Shown: positions 1 to 7,825 of the stretch, one piece after another | How the letters are laid out: the number at the start of each line of letters is the position of its first letter | Numbering within the stretch: the first letter of the stretch is position 1 | Assembly (NCBI GenBank): GCA_024275825.1 | Contig: JAJRYK010000004.1 | Span: 1 to 64,000, forward strand | DNA from: Alphaproteobacteria bacterium | GTDB lineage: Bacteria; Pseudomonadota; Alphaproteobacteria; Micavibrionales; Micavibrionaceae | Direction of reading: 5' to 3' | Length of the DNA: 64,000 nt | Notes under the pieces: generated by a model | What the model saw: the letters and a program-made list of their open reading frames with translations, nothing else | The model's database searches: none | What the model was told of the DNA's origin: nothing | Made by a program: the position numbers and the translations under genes

Positions 1-99
1 CATCAAATCAGCCGCTGTGCGTGCCGTGACTTCGGCCACGAAAAACTCCAGCAACTTCCGCTGAACTCTATCCCTTAATCTGCAACGCTTTAAACCCAT
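1..99 (-). CDS. IS1595-family transposase, N-terminal 33 residues only
   Basis: The minus strand from ATG at 99 is open to the window edge and encodes 33 residues. They include LLEFFVAEVTARTAADLM, which matches the N-terminal zinc-ribbon/helix-turn-helix region of IS1595 (ISXO2-like) transposases, where a pattern like EHFVAGTTARTAA is characteristic. The catalytic DDE/N domain would lie outside the window, so it cannot be said whether the element is intact. Confidence 0.65.
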   Translation of the reverse strand, partial: MGLKRCRLRDRVQRKLLEFFVAEVTARTAADLM

Positions 100-138
100 A
101 AACTATCCTAAATAATTTTACTTATCTACGACAGCCCC
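1..138 (-). mobile_element. End of an IS1595-family insertion sequence, cut by the window edge
   Basis: Reading the minus strand, a sequence starting GGGGCTGTCGTAGATAAGT at about 138 leads into the transposase start at 99. A short GGG-starting terminal repeat followed closely by the transposase gene is typical of IS1595-family elements. Only one end lies in the window, so the partner inverted repeat and the target duplication cannot be checked. The edge at 138 is my estimate. Confidence 0.6.
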
Positions 139-246
139 TATTTTTTATTGAAATTTTAATTAACATACCAAATGAAATATGTCAAACATTTTCTATATTT
201 AAAAAATCCGTATTCATCTGTGTTCATTTGTGGTTAAAATAAAACC

Positions 247-1137
247 ATGTTCCCTCCCCCTCCCCTAAACCCCGGCGATTGTATCGGCGTCTTTGCGCCC
301 TCCTCTTATGTTGTGCAAGAGGATATCGAGAAATCAAAAGTACTATTAGAAAACAAGGGCTACAGCGTTTTTGTTCATCCTCAAACCTATGCGCGCCATG
401 GTCAAATGGCGGGCACGGATGAGGAGAAAATCAGCGCGCTTTACGATTTATGGGAGCGCGAAGATATAAAAGCCATTTGGAGCGCCGGCGGCGGTAATCG
501 GGCGCTCAATTTGCTGGGCAAGATCAATTTTGAGCGCCTTAAAGCCGCTCCAAAGCCCCTCATTGGCTTTAGCGACATATGCCCCCTCCTGAACGCCATC
601 ACCGCGCATACAAGCCTAACCACCTATCACGGGCCGGTCTTTAAGGCTCTGCATAGCTATGAAGAGCACATGATAGACCAGTGCCTAGGCACACTCGCCG
701 GAAAACCACAGGTAATAGACCTAAACCCCGCAGAAATCTCGCGCGAAGGCACCGCCACCGGCCCTCTCATTGGTGGCTGCCTCAGCCTGTTCCAATATCT
801 GGTCGGTACAAAGGACTGCCCGCCCCTTGATGGCGCGCTCTTGTTCCTCGAAGACACCGGCGATCACATCAGCCGCTTTGACCGCATGTTCGCCCATTTG
901 GCCCGCCACCGCGTATTTGAGCGCATCAGCGGCCTCATCCTCGGCGAATTCCACGACCTACAAAACAGCGCCCGCCCTTTTGGCTTCACACTGGAGGAGT
1001 GCATCACCGAATACACAAACCATCTCAACATTCCCATCGTCACAAATGTGCCCTTCGGCCATGGAACACAGCTCCCCACCTTCCCTATAGGGCAAAGCGC
1101 CACACTCGACACAAAACTCCTCACTTTGTCATTTTGA
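247..1137 (+). CDS. LD-carboxypeptidase, peptidase family S66 (LdcA/MccF-like)
   Basis: This is a serine peptidase of the S66 family. Such enzymes release the terminal D-Ala from murein tetrapeptides in the cytoplasm during peptidoglycan recycling; MccF relatives cleave peptide-nucleotide antibiotics instead. The 296 residues match the usual length of about 300. The nucleophile elbow GFSD gives Ser109, the second conserved block GPLIGGCLSLF lies at 172-182, and the remaining triad members fit Glu202 (LEDTGD) and His272 (PFGHG). No signal peptide is seen, as expected. It is a single gene with a poor Shine-Dalgarno sequence, just downstream of the insertion-sequence end. LdcA and MccF activities cannot be separated by eye. 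Confidence 0.9.
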   Translation: MFPPPPLNPGDCIGVFAPSSYVVQEDIEKSKVLLENKGYSVFVHPQTYARHGQMAGTDEEKISALYDLWEREDIKAIWSAGGGNRALNLLGKINFERLKAAPKPLIGFSDICPLLNAITAHTSLTTYHGPVFKALHSYEEHMIDQCLGTLAGKPQVIDLNPAEISREGTATGPLIGGCLSLFQYLVGTKDCPPLDGALLFLEDTGDHISRFDRMFAHLARHRVFERISGLILGEFHDLQNSARPFGFTLEECITEYTNHLNIPIVTNVPFGHGTQLPTFPIGQSATLDTKLLTLSF

Positions 1138-1301
1138 TCACCGACCAACCACCAGTAAATTATTTTCCGAAAATGCACTATATCTGCAGTATTATGCCTA
1201 AAGTATGCGCAGCTAAAGTACCAAGAATTACTTTTTGTTGAAACAATATTGTTATCCACAATAAATATTTCATTCTATTACAGTGCATTAGGAAAAACAC
1301 T

Positions 1302-1330
1302 TTGACTTACATACTAAAGTATATGCTAAT
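1302..1330 (+). promoter_or_regulatory. Putative sigma-70 promoter with a palindrome in the spacer
   Basis: TTGACT (1302-1307) and GCTAAT (1325-1330) are spaced by 17 bases. The spacer contains the perfect palindrome ATACTAAAGTAT (1311-1322). CTAAAGTA also occurs at 1198-1205 and 1213-1220, so the site may be an operator upstream of the gene at 1375. Confidence 0.4.
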
Positions 1331-1374
1331 ATTCCTCACACAATAAAAAACAGCAGCAACAGGGATAATACGTT

Positions 1375-2079
1375 GTGAAATACAAAGAGACCGATAATAG
1401 CGGCTCTTTCGATGCGTACGGAGCGGGGTTTACGTACAAATACCACTCCAACGAGCAAAGTTTAACGATACTGCGTGCGCACGATTGCAAAGCCATAAAC
1501 ACCATCGCGCTTGACAGCCGGTCATCCTGTGATGTGCGCGCCTATATTGATGACATTAACAAAGCCACCCAAATCTACGCCCTGATGTTCAGCAATAATA
1601 CACAAATAGAGCTGGTGGAGATTCTAAAAGGGCCGCGCCTCAAAAGTATTGTGAAGAATGCCGCCCGCCTCGCCCGCTATAGTTACGATCTCAAAAGTTA
1701 CGATTTCCCAAGATTTACTGAAAAATTCTGCACGCACTTCTCCCTCAAAGATATTGAAGTGAGGAAAATATATGGCCGGACAAAAGAAGAAGATTTTTAC
1801 GTCGCCAAAATCAAAACCAAGAAAGACAACGCCGCAGCGGCTATTTCCGAGAGCCTTCACGGCATCATGAAAGATTTATCCGAAAAAACCGTGCAGGACC
1901 TCATCGTCGCGGAATATGGTGGATTTAACCAAAGAGAAGCCCAGAACCTCCTCACCGTTTCCACCAATCTAGCGACCATTTCCCGCATTCTCAACACAGA
2001 GTTCTCCCCCCACCGCCGCATTGCAAAATACAGCACCATGAGCGATTCTGATCTAGAGAAAAACAGAGAAAATATATAA
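1375..2079 (+). CDS. Hypothetical protein, 234 residues
   Basis: I do not recognise this family. The start is GTG, preceded by AGGG about ten bases upstream. The protein is soluble-looking, with no signal peptide or membrane segment. The middle (about 95-165) is basic and aromatic, and the C-terminal third is predicted helical and rich in Asn, Ser and Arg. It stands alone between an LD-carboxypeptidase gene and carD, with its own putative promoter and repeated CTAAAGTA boxes upstream, which suggests a regulated single gene. Codon use is like the neighbours, so it is probably a real gene, but nothing in the sequence gives a function. Confidence 0.7.
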   Translation: MKYKETDNSGSFDAYGAGFTYKYHSNEQSLTILRAHDCKAINTIALDSRSSCDVRAYIDDINKATQIYALMFSNNTQIELVEILKGPRLKSIVKNAARLARYSYDLKSYDFPRFTEKFCTHFSLKDIEVRKIYGRTKEEDFYVAKIKTKKDNAAAAISESLHGIMKDLSEKTVQDLIVAEYGGFNQREAQNLLTVSTNLATISRILNTEFSPHRRIAKYSTMSDSDLEKNRENI

Positions 2080-2115
2080 ACAACAACAGCTTAACCCACA
2101 ACCCTGACTATTTAA

Positions 2116-2144
2116 TTGAATTTTCTCTAATTTTCATGTATAGT
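2116..2144 (+). promoter_or_regulatory. Putative sigma-70 promoter for carD
   Basis: TTGAAT (2116-2121) and TATAGT (2139-2144) are separated by 17 bases. They lie about 160 bases upstream of the carD start in an AT-rich spacer with no other gene. Confidence 0.45.
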
Positions 2145-2303
2145 ACGGTCTTCAAGCATTACAGGGAAAAATGGTTGCTCACGGAGAATATGATTCTCAT
2201 AGCCTAAAAGGCACCAAACCAAACTTCCTGGCGCAAGATCATCGACAATGCGTTTGTCGAATATATATCTTTAACCGCAAACGATAAGAAAAAAAGGAAC
2301 GAC

Positions 2304-2873
2304 ATGGCTGACAAAAAAACCAAAACAGTAGCAAACAACGACAATATCGACTTTTCAAAAGGCGAATACGTGGTGTACCCCAATCATGGCGTGGGCCAAA
2401 TTGAAGGCGTGGAAACACAAACCATCGCCGGCATGGAAATTAGCCTCTATGCGATCAGCTTTGAAAAAGACCGTATGCGTCTTAAAATTCCGGTCATGAA
2501 AGCCAAAGACTCTGGCCTGCGCAAACTGTGCACCGGTGATCGTCTAAAGGACGCGCTTAGCACGCTTAAGGGCCGCTCACGCGTACGCCGCACAATGTGG
2601 AGCCGCCGCGCACAAGAATATGAGATGAAGATCAATTCCGGTGACCCGATTTCCATCGCCGAAGTTCTTCGTGACTTAAAGCGTAGCAATGATGATACGG
2701 AGCAATCTTATTCAGAGCGCCAGATCTATCAATCTGCTTTAGAGCGTTTGGCCCGCGAAGTCGCTGCTGTTAAGGAGATTGACGAGCTAAAAGCGACAGA
2801 GCAGCTGGAAGATATCTTACAAAAATCATCCAAAAGCGCCGCGAAAGCCAAAGAAGAAAAGGCCGCCGCTTAA
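2304..2873 (+). CDS. carD: CarD/CdnL-family transcriptional regulator
   Basis: CarD-family proteins bind the RNA polymerase beta subunit and stabilise open promoter complexes, often at rRNA and growth-linked promoters. The N-terminal RNAP-interaction domain is clear: GEYVVYPNHGVGQIEGVE near residues 14-31, followed by the conserved MRLKIPV segment. The helical C-terminal DNA-binding half contains the Trp in RRTMWSRR and ERQIYQSALERLARE. An Ala/Lys-rich tail extends the protein to 189 residues, slightly longer than many relatives. The start at 2304 follows AAAAAGGAACGAC. The gene is transcribed alone, with a putative promoter upstream and a strong terminator downstream. Confidence 0.95.
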   Translation: MADKKTKTVANNDNIDFSKGEYVVYPNHGVGQIEGVETQTIAGMEISLYAISFEKDRMRLKIPVMKAKDSGLRKLCTGDRLKDALSTLKGRSRVRRTMWSRRAQEYEMKINSGDPISIAEVLRDLKRSNDDTEQSYSERQIYQSALERLAREVAAVKEIDELKATEQLEDILQKSSKSAAKAKEEKAAA

Positions 2874-2900
2874 AGCCTGATCTACAAACATAAAATTCCA

Positions 2901-2934
2901 AAAACCTCCCTCTAATATGTGGGAGGTTTTTTTT
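2901..2934 (+). terminator. Rho-independent terminator of carD
   Basis: AAAACCTCCC pairs with GGGAGGTTTT around a TCTAATATGT loop, and the 3' side runs on into T residues. It lies 28 bases after the carD stop. Confidence 0.9.
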
Positions 2935-2954
2935 GTGCGAACATATTCTAAAGA

Positions 2955-3057
2955 ACCTCCTCCCCCTTAGGGGGAGGATTAAGGTGGGGGGTGACAGTGT
3001 TTGATTAGTTTACCGTTCTAACCCCTCCCCCTAGCCCCCTCCCTTAGGGAGGGGGCA
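2955..3057. repeat. GC-rich paired palindromic repeat, copy A1
   Basis: Two palindromes, CCTCCCCCTTAGGGGGAGG and CCCTCCCTTAGGGAGGG, are joined by a spacer containing ATTAAGGTGGGGGGTGAC. The same composite occurs in reverse orientation at 4087-4187 and 5260-5355. It resembles REP/BIME-type dispersed intergenic repeats. Confidence 0.85.
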
Positions 3058-3231
3058 ACTAAGGTTGATAAAAATCAAAGAGTACCGCTTGGTAATCCTC
3101 TGATTTTGTTGTATACTTAATTTGATTCTGGGAATTCCTATTTTTTGAGTCATCTATTGCGACACCGCCTTTTCTTTTTTCACCATTTCTGCTGCGTTCA
3201 AATCCTTCCTCTTTCGGTGATTATTTTAGCA

Positions 3232-4050
3232 GTGCCTAATAAAACAAAAGACGCCCGCTTTGCGGACCTTGGCAAGCCTAATCGAATCTGGGCTGTGCCC
3301 GCTATCCACGGTGAAGTTGACCGCCTGATCAGCATCCATGACAGTATTTTAGAGCACATCACCCCCGGCGACCGCCTCATCTATCTCGGCAACTATACCG
3401 GCTATGGCGAGCATGCACGAGAGACTGTGGACGAACTTCTGACCTTCCGCCGCCTTGTCCTGTCGATGCGGGGCATGATGTGCAAGGATCTTGTTTATTT
3501 ACGCGGCGGACAGGAAGAAATGTGGCAAAAGCTGCTCCAGCTCCCCTTCGCACCAGACCCCACCAGCGTTCTGCTCTGGATGCTCGGTAATGGCCTCTCC
3601 AGCACGCTTTACAGCTACGGTATTTCGCCGCATGACGGGATCGAAGCCTGCCGCAATGGTGTGATGAGCATCACCAAATGGACCGCCACCATTCGCGCTG
3701 CCATCCGCCAAAATCCGGGCCATGAGATTTTCGGGACGCAGCTTGTCCGCGCGACCTATACGGCGCAAGATACCGCCTACCCCATGCTGTTCGTCCATGC
3801 GGGCCTCAACAGCCAAAAACCGCTAGAGCAGCAAGGCGATCATTTCTGGTGGGCGGGCGATCAGTTCAAACGCATAGAGCGCGCCTACGACCCATTCCAG
3901 AAAGTTATCCGCGGTTATGACCCCTACCATAACGGCATCGTCACGAACTGCATCACCGCCACCATCGATAATGGCTGCGGCTTCGGCGGCACGCTGGCCT
4001 GTGTTGGCTTTGAACAAAATGGTGATATTGTGGATGTGCTGGAGGCTTAG
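3232..4050 (+). CDS. Metallophosphoesterase-fold protein with altered metal-ligand motifs
   Basis: The layout is that of the calcineurin-like/PPP phosphoesterase family, but the signature motifs are changed. Where active enzymes have GDIHG, this protein has PAIHG, so the first Asp is Ala. GDYVDRG is replaced by GNYTGYG (Asp to Asn), and RGNHE by RGGQE (Asn to Gly and His to Gln). A later HAG motif survives. It may therefore be a non-catalytic relative or use a different mechanism. The open frame extends to a TTG at 3145, but that stretch is T-rich and lacks any family motif. I chose GTG 3232 (272 residues); GTG 3217 is also possible. GC-rich repeats lie on both sides of the gene in inverted orientation. 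Confidence 0.8.
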   Translation: MPNKTKDARFADLGKPNRIWAVPAIHGEVDRLISIHDSILEHITPGDRLIYLGNYTGYGEHARETVDELLTFRRLVLSMRGMMCKDLVYLRGGQEEMWQKLLQLPFAPDPTSVLLWMLGNGLSSTLYSYGISPHDGIEACRNGVMSITKWTATIRAAIRQNPGHEIFGTQLVRATYTAQDTAYPMLFVHAGLNSQKPLEQQGDHFWWAGDQFKRIERAYDPFQKVIRGYDPYHNGIVTNCITATIDNGCGFGGTLACVGFEQNGDIVDVLEA

Positions 4051-4086
4051 AACCGCTAGCCCCTCTTCACACAGATACCCAAATCA

Positions 4087-4187
4087 TCCCCCCTCCCTGA
4101 GGGAGGGGGCTAGGGGGAGGGGTTTACGGCGCATCAATCAAGCGCCATCACCCCCCACCTTAATCCCCCCCCCTAAGGGGGAGGAGA
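4087..4187. repeat. GC-rich paired palindromic repeat, copy A2
   Basis: This is the reverse complement arrangement of copy A1: CCCTCCCTGAGGGAGGG, then CTAGGGGGAGGGG, a spacer with CACCCCCCACCTTAAT, and a second palindrome CCCCCTAAGGGGG. It fills most of the space between the phosphoesterase gene and rpoH. Confidence 0.85.
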
Positions 4188-4334
4188 TTAATGCAAAAAC
4201 CTAAAGTTAAAAAAATGTAATCTCCATGTAATCCAAATGCATGTTTGGTACGAATATACTTTTAACAACACTTGGATGAACTCTAGAAATAATCAGGACC
4301 AAAATTGTCTTGTTTTATGAAAAGGTAAAAAATC

Positions 4335-5180
4335 ATGGCTCACATAGACGATCCACAAACACAAAAAGCCAACATGGCCTATATCAAAACATCGATGAGC
4401 GCCCCGATGCTCGAAAAAGAGCACGAGCTGGATCTGGCGCGCCGCTGGCGTGAAAAGGGCGATGAGAAAGCGCTGCATGAGCTTATCGAATCTTATACGC
4501 GCCTCGTGATTTCTCTGGCCTCTAAATTCCGCAATTACGGCCTGCCGATGGGTGATCTTATTCAGGAAGGCAATATCGGCCTGATGCAAGCCGCTAACCG
4601 GTTTGAACCAGACCGCGAACTGCGCTTTTCCACCTATGCCAGTTGGTGGGTCAGATCCTCGATCCAGGATTACGTACTGCGTAACTGGTCGATCGTGCGG
4701 ACCGGCACAACGGCCGCGCAGAAATCCCTCTTCTTCAATTTCAGACGCCTGCGCGCCAAGATAGAGAATGACAACGAAGCCGAAGGGATCGGCGAAGATG
4801 GCCGCGCAGAAATCGCAAAAGAACTCGGCGTGAAGGTGAAAGAGGTCGAACAAATGGAAGGCCGCCTCAGCGGCGTTGACAGCTCGCTCAACATGACCAT
4901 CGGTGATGAAGGGCAAGAGGAGTGGCAAAACTTCCTTGCGGACGATGCCCCCAATCCAGAGGAAATCGTAACCACAATGAAGGACTCGCAAACCCGCTCC
5001 GCATGGATCAATGACGCGCTGAGCGAACTGCCCGAACGCGAGCAACGCATCATCCGCGAGCGTCATTTGGGGTATGAGACCGTCACACTGGAAGCCCTCG
5101 GCAAAGAGCTCGGGATCAGCAAAGAACGTGTGCGCCAGCTAGAATACCGTGCCATGACCCACCTCAAAACCTCGATCTAG
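4335..5180 (+). CDS. rpoH: RNA polymerase heat-shock sigma factor RpoH (sigma-32)
   Basis: This alternative sigma factor directs RNA polymerase to heat-shock promoters. Region 2 is well conserved (DLIQEGNIGLMQAANRFEP near 74-92, then FSTYASWWVRSSIQDYVL). It is followed by the RpoH-box segment around 129-140 (QKSLFFNFRRLR), which separates RpoH from RpoD. Region 4.2 has the helix-turn-helix TLEALGKELGISKERVRQLE near the C-terminus. At 281 residues it matches the family length of about 290. The start at 4335 follows AAAAGG. GC-rich repeats border the gene on both sides. No RNA-thermometer structure was evident to me in the leader, but I could not fold it. Confidence 0.97.
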   Translation: MAHIDDPQTQKANMAYIKTSMSAPMLEKEHELDLARRWREKGDEKALHELIESYTRLVISLASKFRNYGLPMGDLIQEGNIGLMQAANRFEPDRELRFSTYASWWVRSSIQDYVLRNWSIVRTGTTAAQKSLFFNFRRLRAKIENDNEAEGIGEDGRAEIAKELGVKVKEVEQMEGRLSGVDSSLNMTIGDEGQEEWQNFLADDAPNPEEIVTTMKDSQTRSAWINDALSELPEREQRIIRERHLGYETVTLEALGKELGISKERVRQLEYRAMTHLKTSI

Positions 5181-5259
5181 GGAATGGTGGATGAACCGGA
5201 TAATCTGTTTATGGGTGGTTAATCTGTTTATCATCGCGCAAGAGAACCTTACGCGACAC

Positions 5260-5355
5260 TCCCCCCTCCCTGAGAGAGGGGGCTAAGGGGAGGGAGTTAG
5301 GAACGGCGACCGTCACTCACCCCCCACCTTAATCCTCCCCCCCTCAGGGGGAGGA
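5260..5355. repeat. GC-rich paired palindromic repeat, copy A3
   Basis: Same orientation and composition as copy A2 (CCCTCCCTGAGAGAGGGGG, then CACCCCCCACCTTAAT and CCCCCCCTCAGGGGGAGG). It lies between the convergent rpoH and M48 peptidase genes, where it could act as a bidirectional transcription barrier. Confidence 0.85.
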
Positions 5356-5364
5356 AATAAAGGC

Positions 5365-6846
5365 CTACTCCATTACAACCTTATAACTCTGGCCAGCAAT
5401 CACCCCCTGGCCAGAGGCTAAACCATTGAGCAAGCGGAACAGATCCTCCTTATACTCATCAACAACCTGCCGCGCGGCCATCGTGCCCACACTCTCACCA
5501 GATTTTGCGACCACCATTTTAACTTTATACGGCTTAACCGACGCCTTCTCGCTCTCTTTCATATTACGAAAACTGTAAGAGGCGCGCTTTAAATCTTCCA
5601 CCAGCGCGGCAGAGCTGCCCTGCGGTATCGCCAGCTGAAACCGGACAAAGCGCCCCTGCCATGCAATGCTCACCAGCCGGATCGTGACGGGCCTTTTATT
5701 CACCGTGCCCGCAAAGCTCGCCGTTGCTGCGGGCAAGCCGTTCACCGTAATGCGCTGCGCATCTTTCAGAACTTTATCTTTCATCCATGTTTTGGTCAGA
5801 TACACAAACGGATCACTCCCACCGCCTTGCGGCGCGCCCTTCATATCAAACACCATCACCGCGCCATTTTTGGCGCTCGCCACAACCTGCGTCGGCTGAT
5901 TAATCATCCGAAAGCCATCCGGCGCGCTAAGGGTAAAACCAAGCCCAGGGTGGTAAAAGCGCTGCCCGCGCACAAAGCCTTGCGCCGCGCTATCGCCAAA
6001 AATCAGCCCATCCAGCGCGATCAAATATTCATTGCGCCCTATCGTTGAGCCGTCTTGCGGATATTGCCGCGCCTCGGCCATCGTCTTAGCCACACGATCA
6101 GAGGTCGCCGGGTGGGTGGAGAAATAGCTAAACTGATTCCCATTTTTCCCCGCGGCCTTCGCCTGAAATGCGCTATCGCGCTGCAACGCAGCCAAGAAAG
6201 AAGACATCGCCTTTGCGTCATAATTCGCCCGCGCCAAATACCGGATCCCCAGCGTATCAGCTTGATTTTCCTGCGACCGCGAATACGAACTCAGAAACAA
6301 ATTCGACCCCAGACCCAACGCTTGCGCCGCGCTAGAGCTATCCACCGCCGCCGCAATCAACCCCGCGCCCAGCGATGTCACAACGCTGGTGGAATACCGC
6401 TCTGCAGAATGCCGCCCCGTAATGTGCCCAATCTCATGCCCCACAACGCCCGCCAGCTCCGCCTCATTATTCGCCAGCGCCAGCAATCCGCGCGACACAT
6501 ACACATACCCGCCCGGCAGCGCAAAGGCATTCACGATCGGGCTATCGATGATATAAAATTTATAGCTCACATCCGCGCGCTCCGTCCCCTTCGCCAGCCG
6601 CGCGCCAAGCCTGTCCAGATAGGCCTGCATCTGCGGATCTTTATACAGCCCAAATTGCGCGACGATCTTTTCATGCTCGCTTGCGCCCACGCTCGCTTCT
6701 TGCTGCGGCGACATCAGCGCGGTGAATTGCCGCTCCCCCGTCGCCAAATTCGTCGAGCACGCCGCGCCAAACAAAAGCGCAAAGGCCAAAATAATCACAA
6801 AAAGCCCTTGTCTCTCAAAGGCCTTGGCTTGTATGTCTTTAGGCAT
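5365..6846 (-). CDS. Periplasmic lipoprotein M48-family metalloprotease with LysM-like C-terminus
   Basis: This is a zinc endopeptidase of the M48 (BepA/YfgC-like) group, which works in envelope protein quality control. An N-terminal hydrophobic segment ends in a lipobox with Cys30. The catalytic HEIGH motif is at 137-141, and Glu193 in SQENQAD is the likely third ligand. The C-terminal 50 residues (SGESVGTMAARQ onward) resemble a LysM-type repeat. The frame is open upstream to 7047, but ATG 6846 has AGGAG nine to ten bases ahead and leads directly into the signal peptide, so I chose it (493 residues). Its start codon overlaps that of the divergent gene at 6848. Confidence 0.92.
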   Translation of the reverse strand: MPKDIQAKAFERQGLFVIILAFALLFGAACSTNLATGERQFTALMSPQQEASVGASEHEKIVAQFGLYKDPQMQAYLDRLGARLAKGTERADVSYKFYIIDSPIVNAFALPGGYVYVSRGLLALANNEAELAGVVGHEIGHITGRHSAERYSTSVVTSLGAGLIAAAVDSSSAAQALGLGSNLFLSSYSRSQENQADTLGIRYLARANYDAKAMSSFLAALQRDSAFQAKAAGKNGNQFSYFSTHPATSDRVAKTMAEARQYPQDGSTIGRNEYLIALDGLIFGDSAAQGFVRGQRFYHPGLGFTLSAPDGFRMINQPTQVVASAKNGAVMVFDMKGAPQGGGSDPFVYLTKTWMKDKVLKDAQRITVNGLPAATASFAGTVNKRPVTIRLVSIAWQGRFVRFQLAIPQGSSAALVEDLKRASYSFRNMKESEKASVKPYKVKMVVAKSGESVGTMAARQVVDEYKEDLFRLLNGLASGQGVIAGQSYKVVME

Positions 6847-6847
6847 G

Positions 6848-7660
6848 ATGAAATTTCTCCTGATGTTATTCACTCTATGCTTTTTACCCTGCTCCATAGG
6901 GTATACGCAAGAGGCCGTCCAATCCTTCCCTACTGGAATCTTCGATGACCTCAAACGCGGCGACATGGTCAAAGTCAGCGCCATTGTCGACCCACAAACC
7001 ATCCAGCTTGATAATGGCACCATCATGCGCCTTGTCGGCATCCGCATGCCAGATTTCGGCGTGTATGAGGTTGGTGATTATGCGTTGACGGCCAAAAAAA
7101 TCCTCACCGACATGCTCCAGGGCGAAACGGTGCAGCTCTATATCACCCCAAAGAAAGATTGGGGCCGCGTCAATCGTATGGGGCACACCCTCGCCCATAT
7201 TGAGCGCCAGAGCGACAAGGCCTGGATACAGGGCACACTCATATCTCTGGGCCTCGCCCAAGTCGGCACCGGCCAGCGCAATCCCGAAATGGCCGCGCAG
7301 ATGTATGCCTTAGAAGCCGCAGCGCGCGCAGAAAAGCTGGGCATCTGGGAAAGCGATACCTACAAAATCATCACCCCCGAAGACACGCCGGACCACCTCA
7401 AAACTATTCAAATTGTCGAAGGCCACGTCGAAAGCGTCGCCAGAAGAAATAGCCGTACCTATATTAATTTCGGCAAAGACTGGCGCACCGACTTCACTGT
7501 TTCAATTAAATCCGGCGATAAACGCCTCTTTTCCAAGGCTGGCATAAACCCCATGGATTGGGGCGGCCAAACCATCCGCGTACGGGGCTGGCTGGATGAG
7601 TATAATGGGCCATATATCCAGATTAGCCACCCTGAAGCGGTTGAGGTTATTTCTGAATAA
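6848..7660 (+). CDS. Secreted thermonuclease-like (SNase-fold) protein
   Basis: A signal peptide (MKFLLMLFTLCFLPCSIG) is followed by a staphylococcal-nuclease-type OB fold: IQLDNGTIMRLVGIRMP, then KILTDMLQGETVQLY, then a GRVNRMGHTLA strand region and ALEAAARAEKLGIWE. The last 90 residues look like a second OB-like domain. The canonical nuclease Arg/Glu set is only partly recognisable, so hydrolytic activity is uncertain. The frame is open further upstream, but that part lies antisense to the M48 gene. ATG 6848 (270 residues) or the adjacent ATG 6845 gives a clean signal peptide. The ribosome-binding site is weak. It probably acts in the periplasm or outside the cell. Confidence 0.85.
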   Translation: MKFLLMLFTLCFLPCSIGYTQEAVQSFPTGIFDDLKRGDMVKVSAIVDPQTIQLDNGTIMRLVGIRMPDFGVYEVGDYALTAKKILTDMLQGETVQLYITPKKDWGRVNRMGHTLAHIERQSDKAWIQGTLISLGLAQVGTGQRNPEMAAQMYALEAAARAEKLGIWESDTYKIITPEDTPDHLKTIQIVEGHVESVARRNSRTYINFGKDWRTDFTVSIKSGDKRLFSKAGINPMDWGGQTIRVRGWLDEYNGPYIQISHPEAVEVISE

Positions 7661-7667
7661 GCAAGAG

Positions 7668-7768
7668 GCTCACGCAAAGAGCACTAAGTTTTTCGCAAAG
7701 GGCGCAAAGCTTATATAAAAATTCTTTGCGTCCTTTGCGGCTTTCCTTCTTTGCGCCCTTTGCGTGAA
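7668..7768. repeat. CACAAAG-type imperfect palindromic repeat, copy B1 (diverged)
   Basis: The left arm CTCACGCAAAGAGCACTAAG and the right arm CTTTGCGCCCTTTGCGTGAA form a long imperfect hairpin with internal CGCAAAG units. Related copies are at 16638, 19245, 20037, 29775 and 30046. Confidence 0.75.
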
Positions 7769-7825
7769 CCCTTTTTCCTTCATAAAACTCTTTAGCTAAA
7801 TTCGTTAATATATTAACATCCCCAC

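Noticed and set aside
4293-5066. 257-codon frame antisense to rpoH
   Set aside because: No motif or start signal; rpoH is certain.
6055-6841. Arg/Pro-rich frame antisense to the M48 protease gene
   Set aside because: Composition is typical of a GC-skewed shadow frame; the HEIGH protease on the other strand explains the openness.
6847-7047. Upstream extension of the M48 protease to 7047
   Set aside because: It would overlap the divergent nuclease-like gene and put 67 extra residues before a clear lipoprotein signal. AGGAG before ATG 6846 supports the shorter start.
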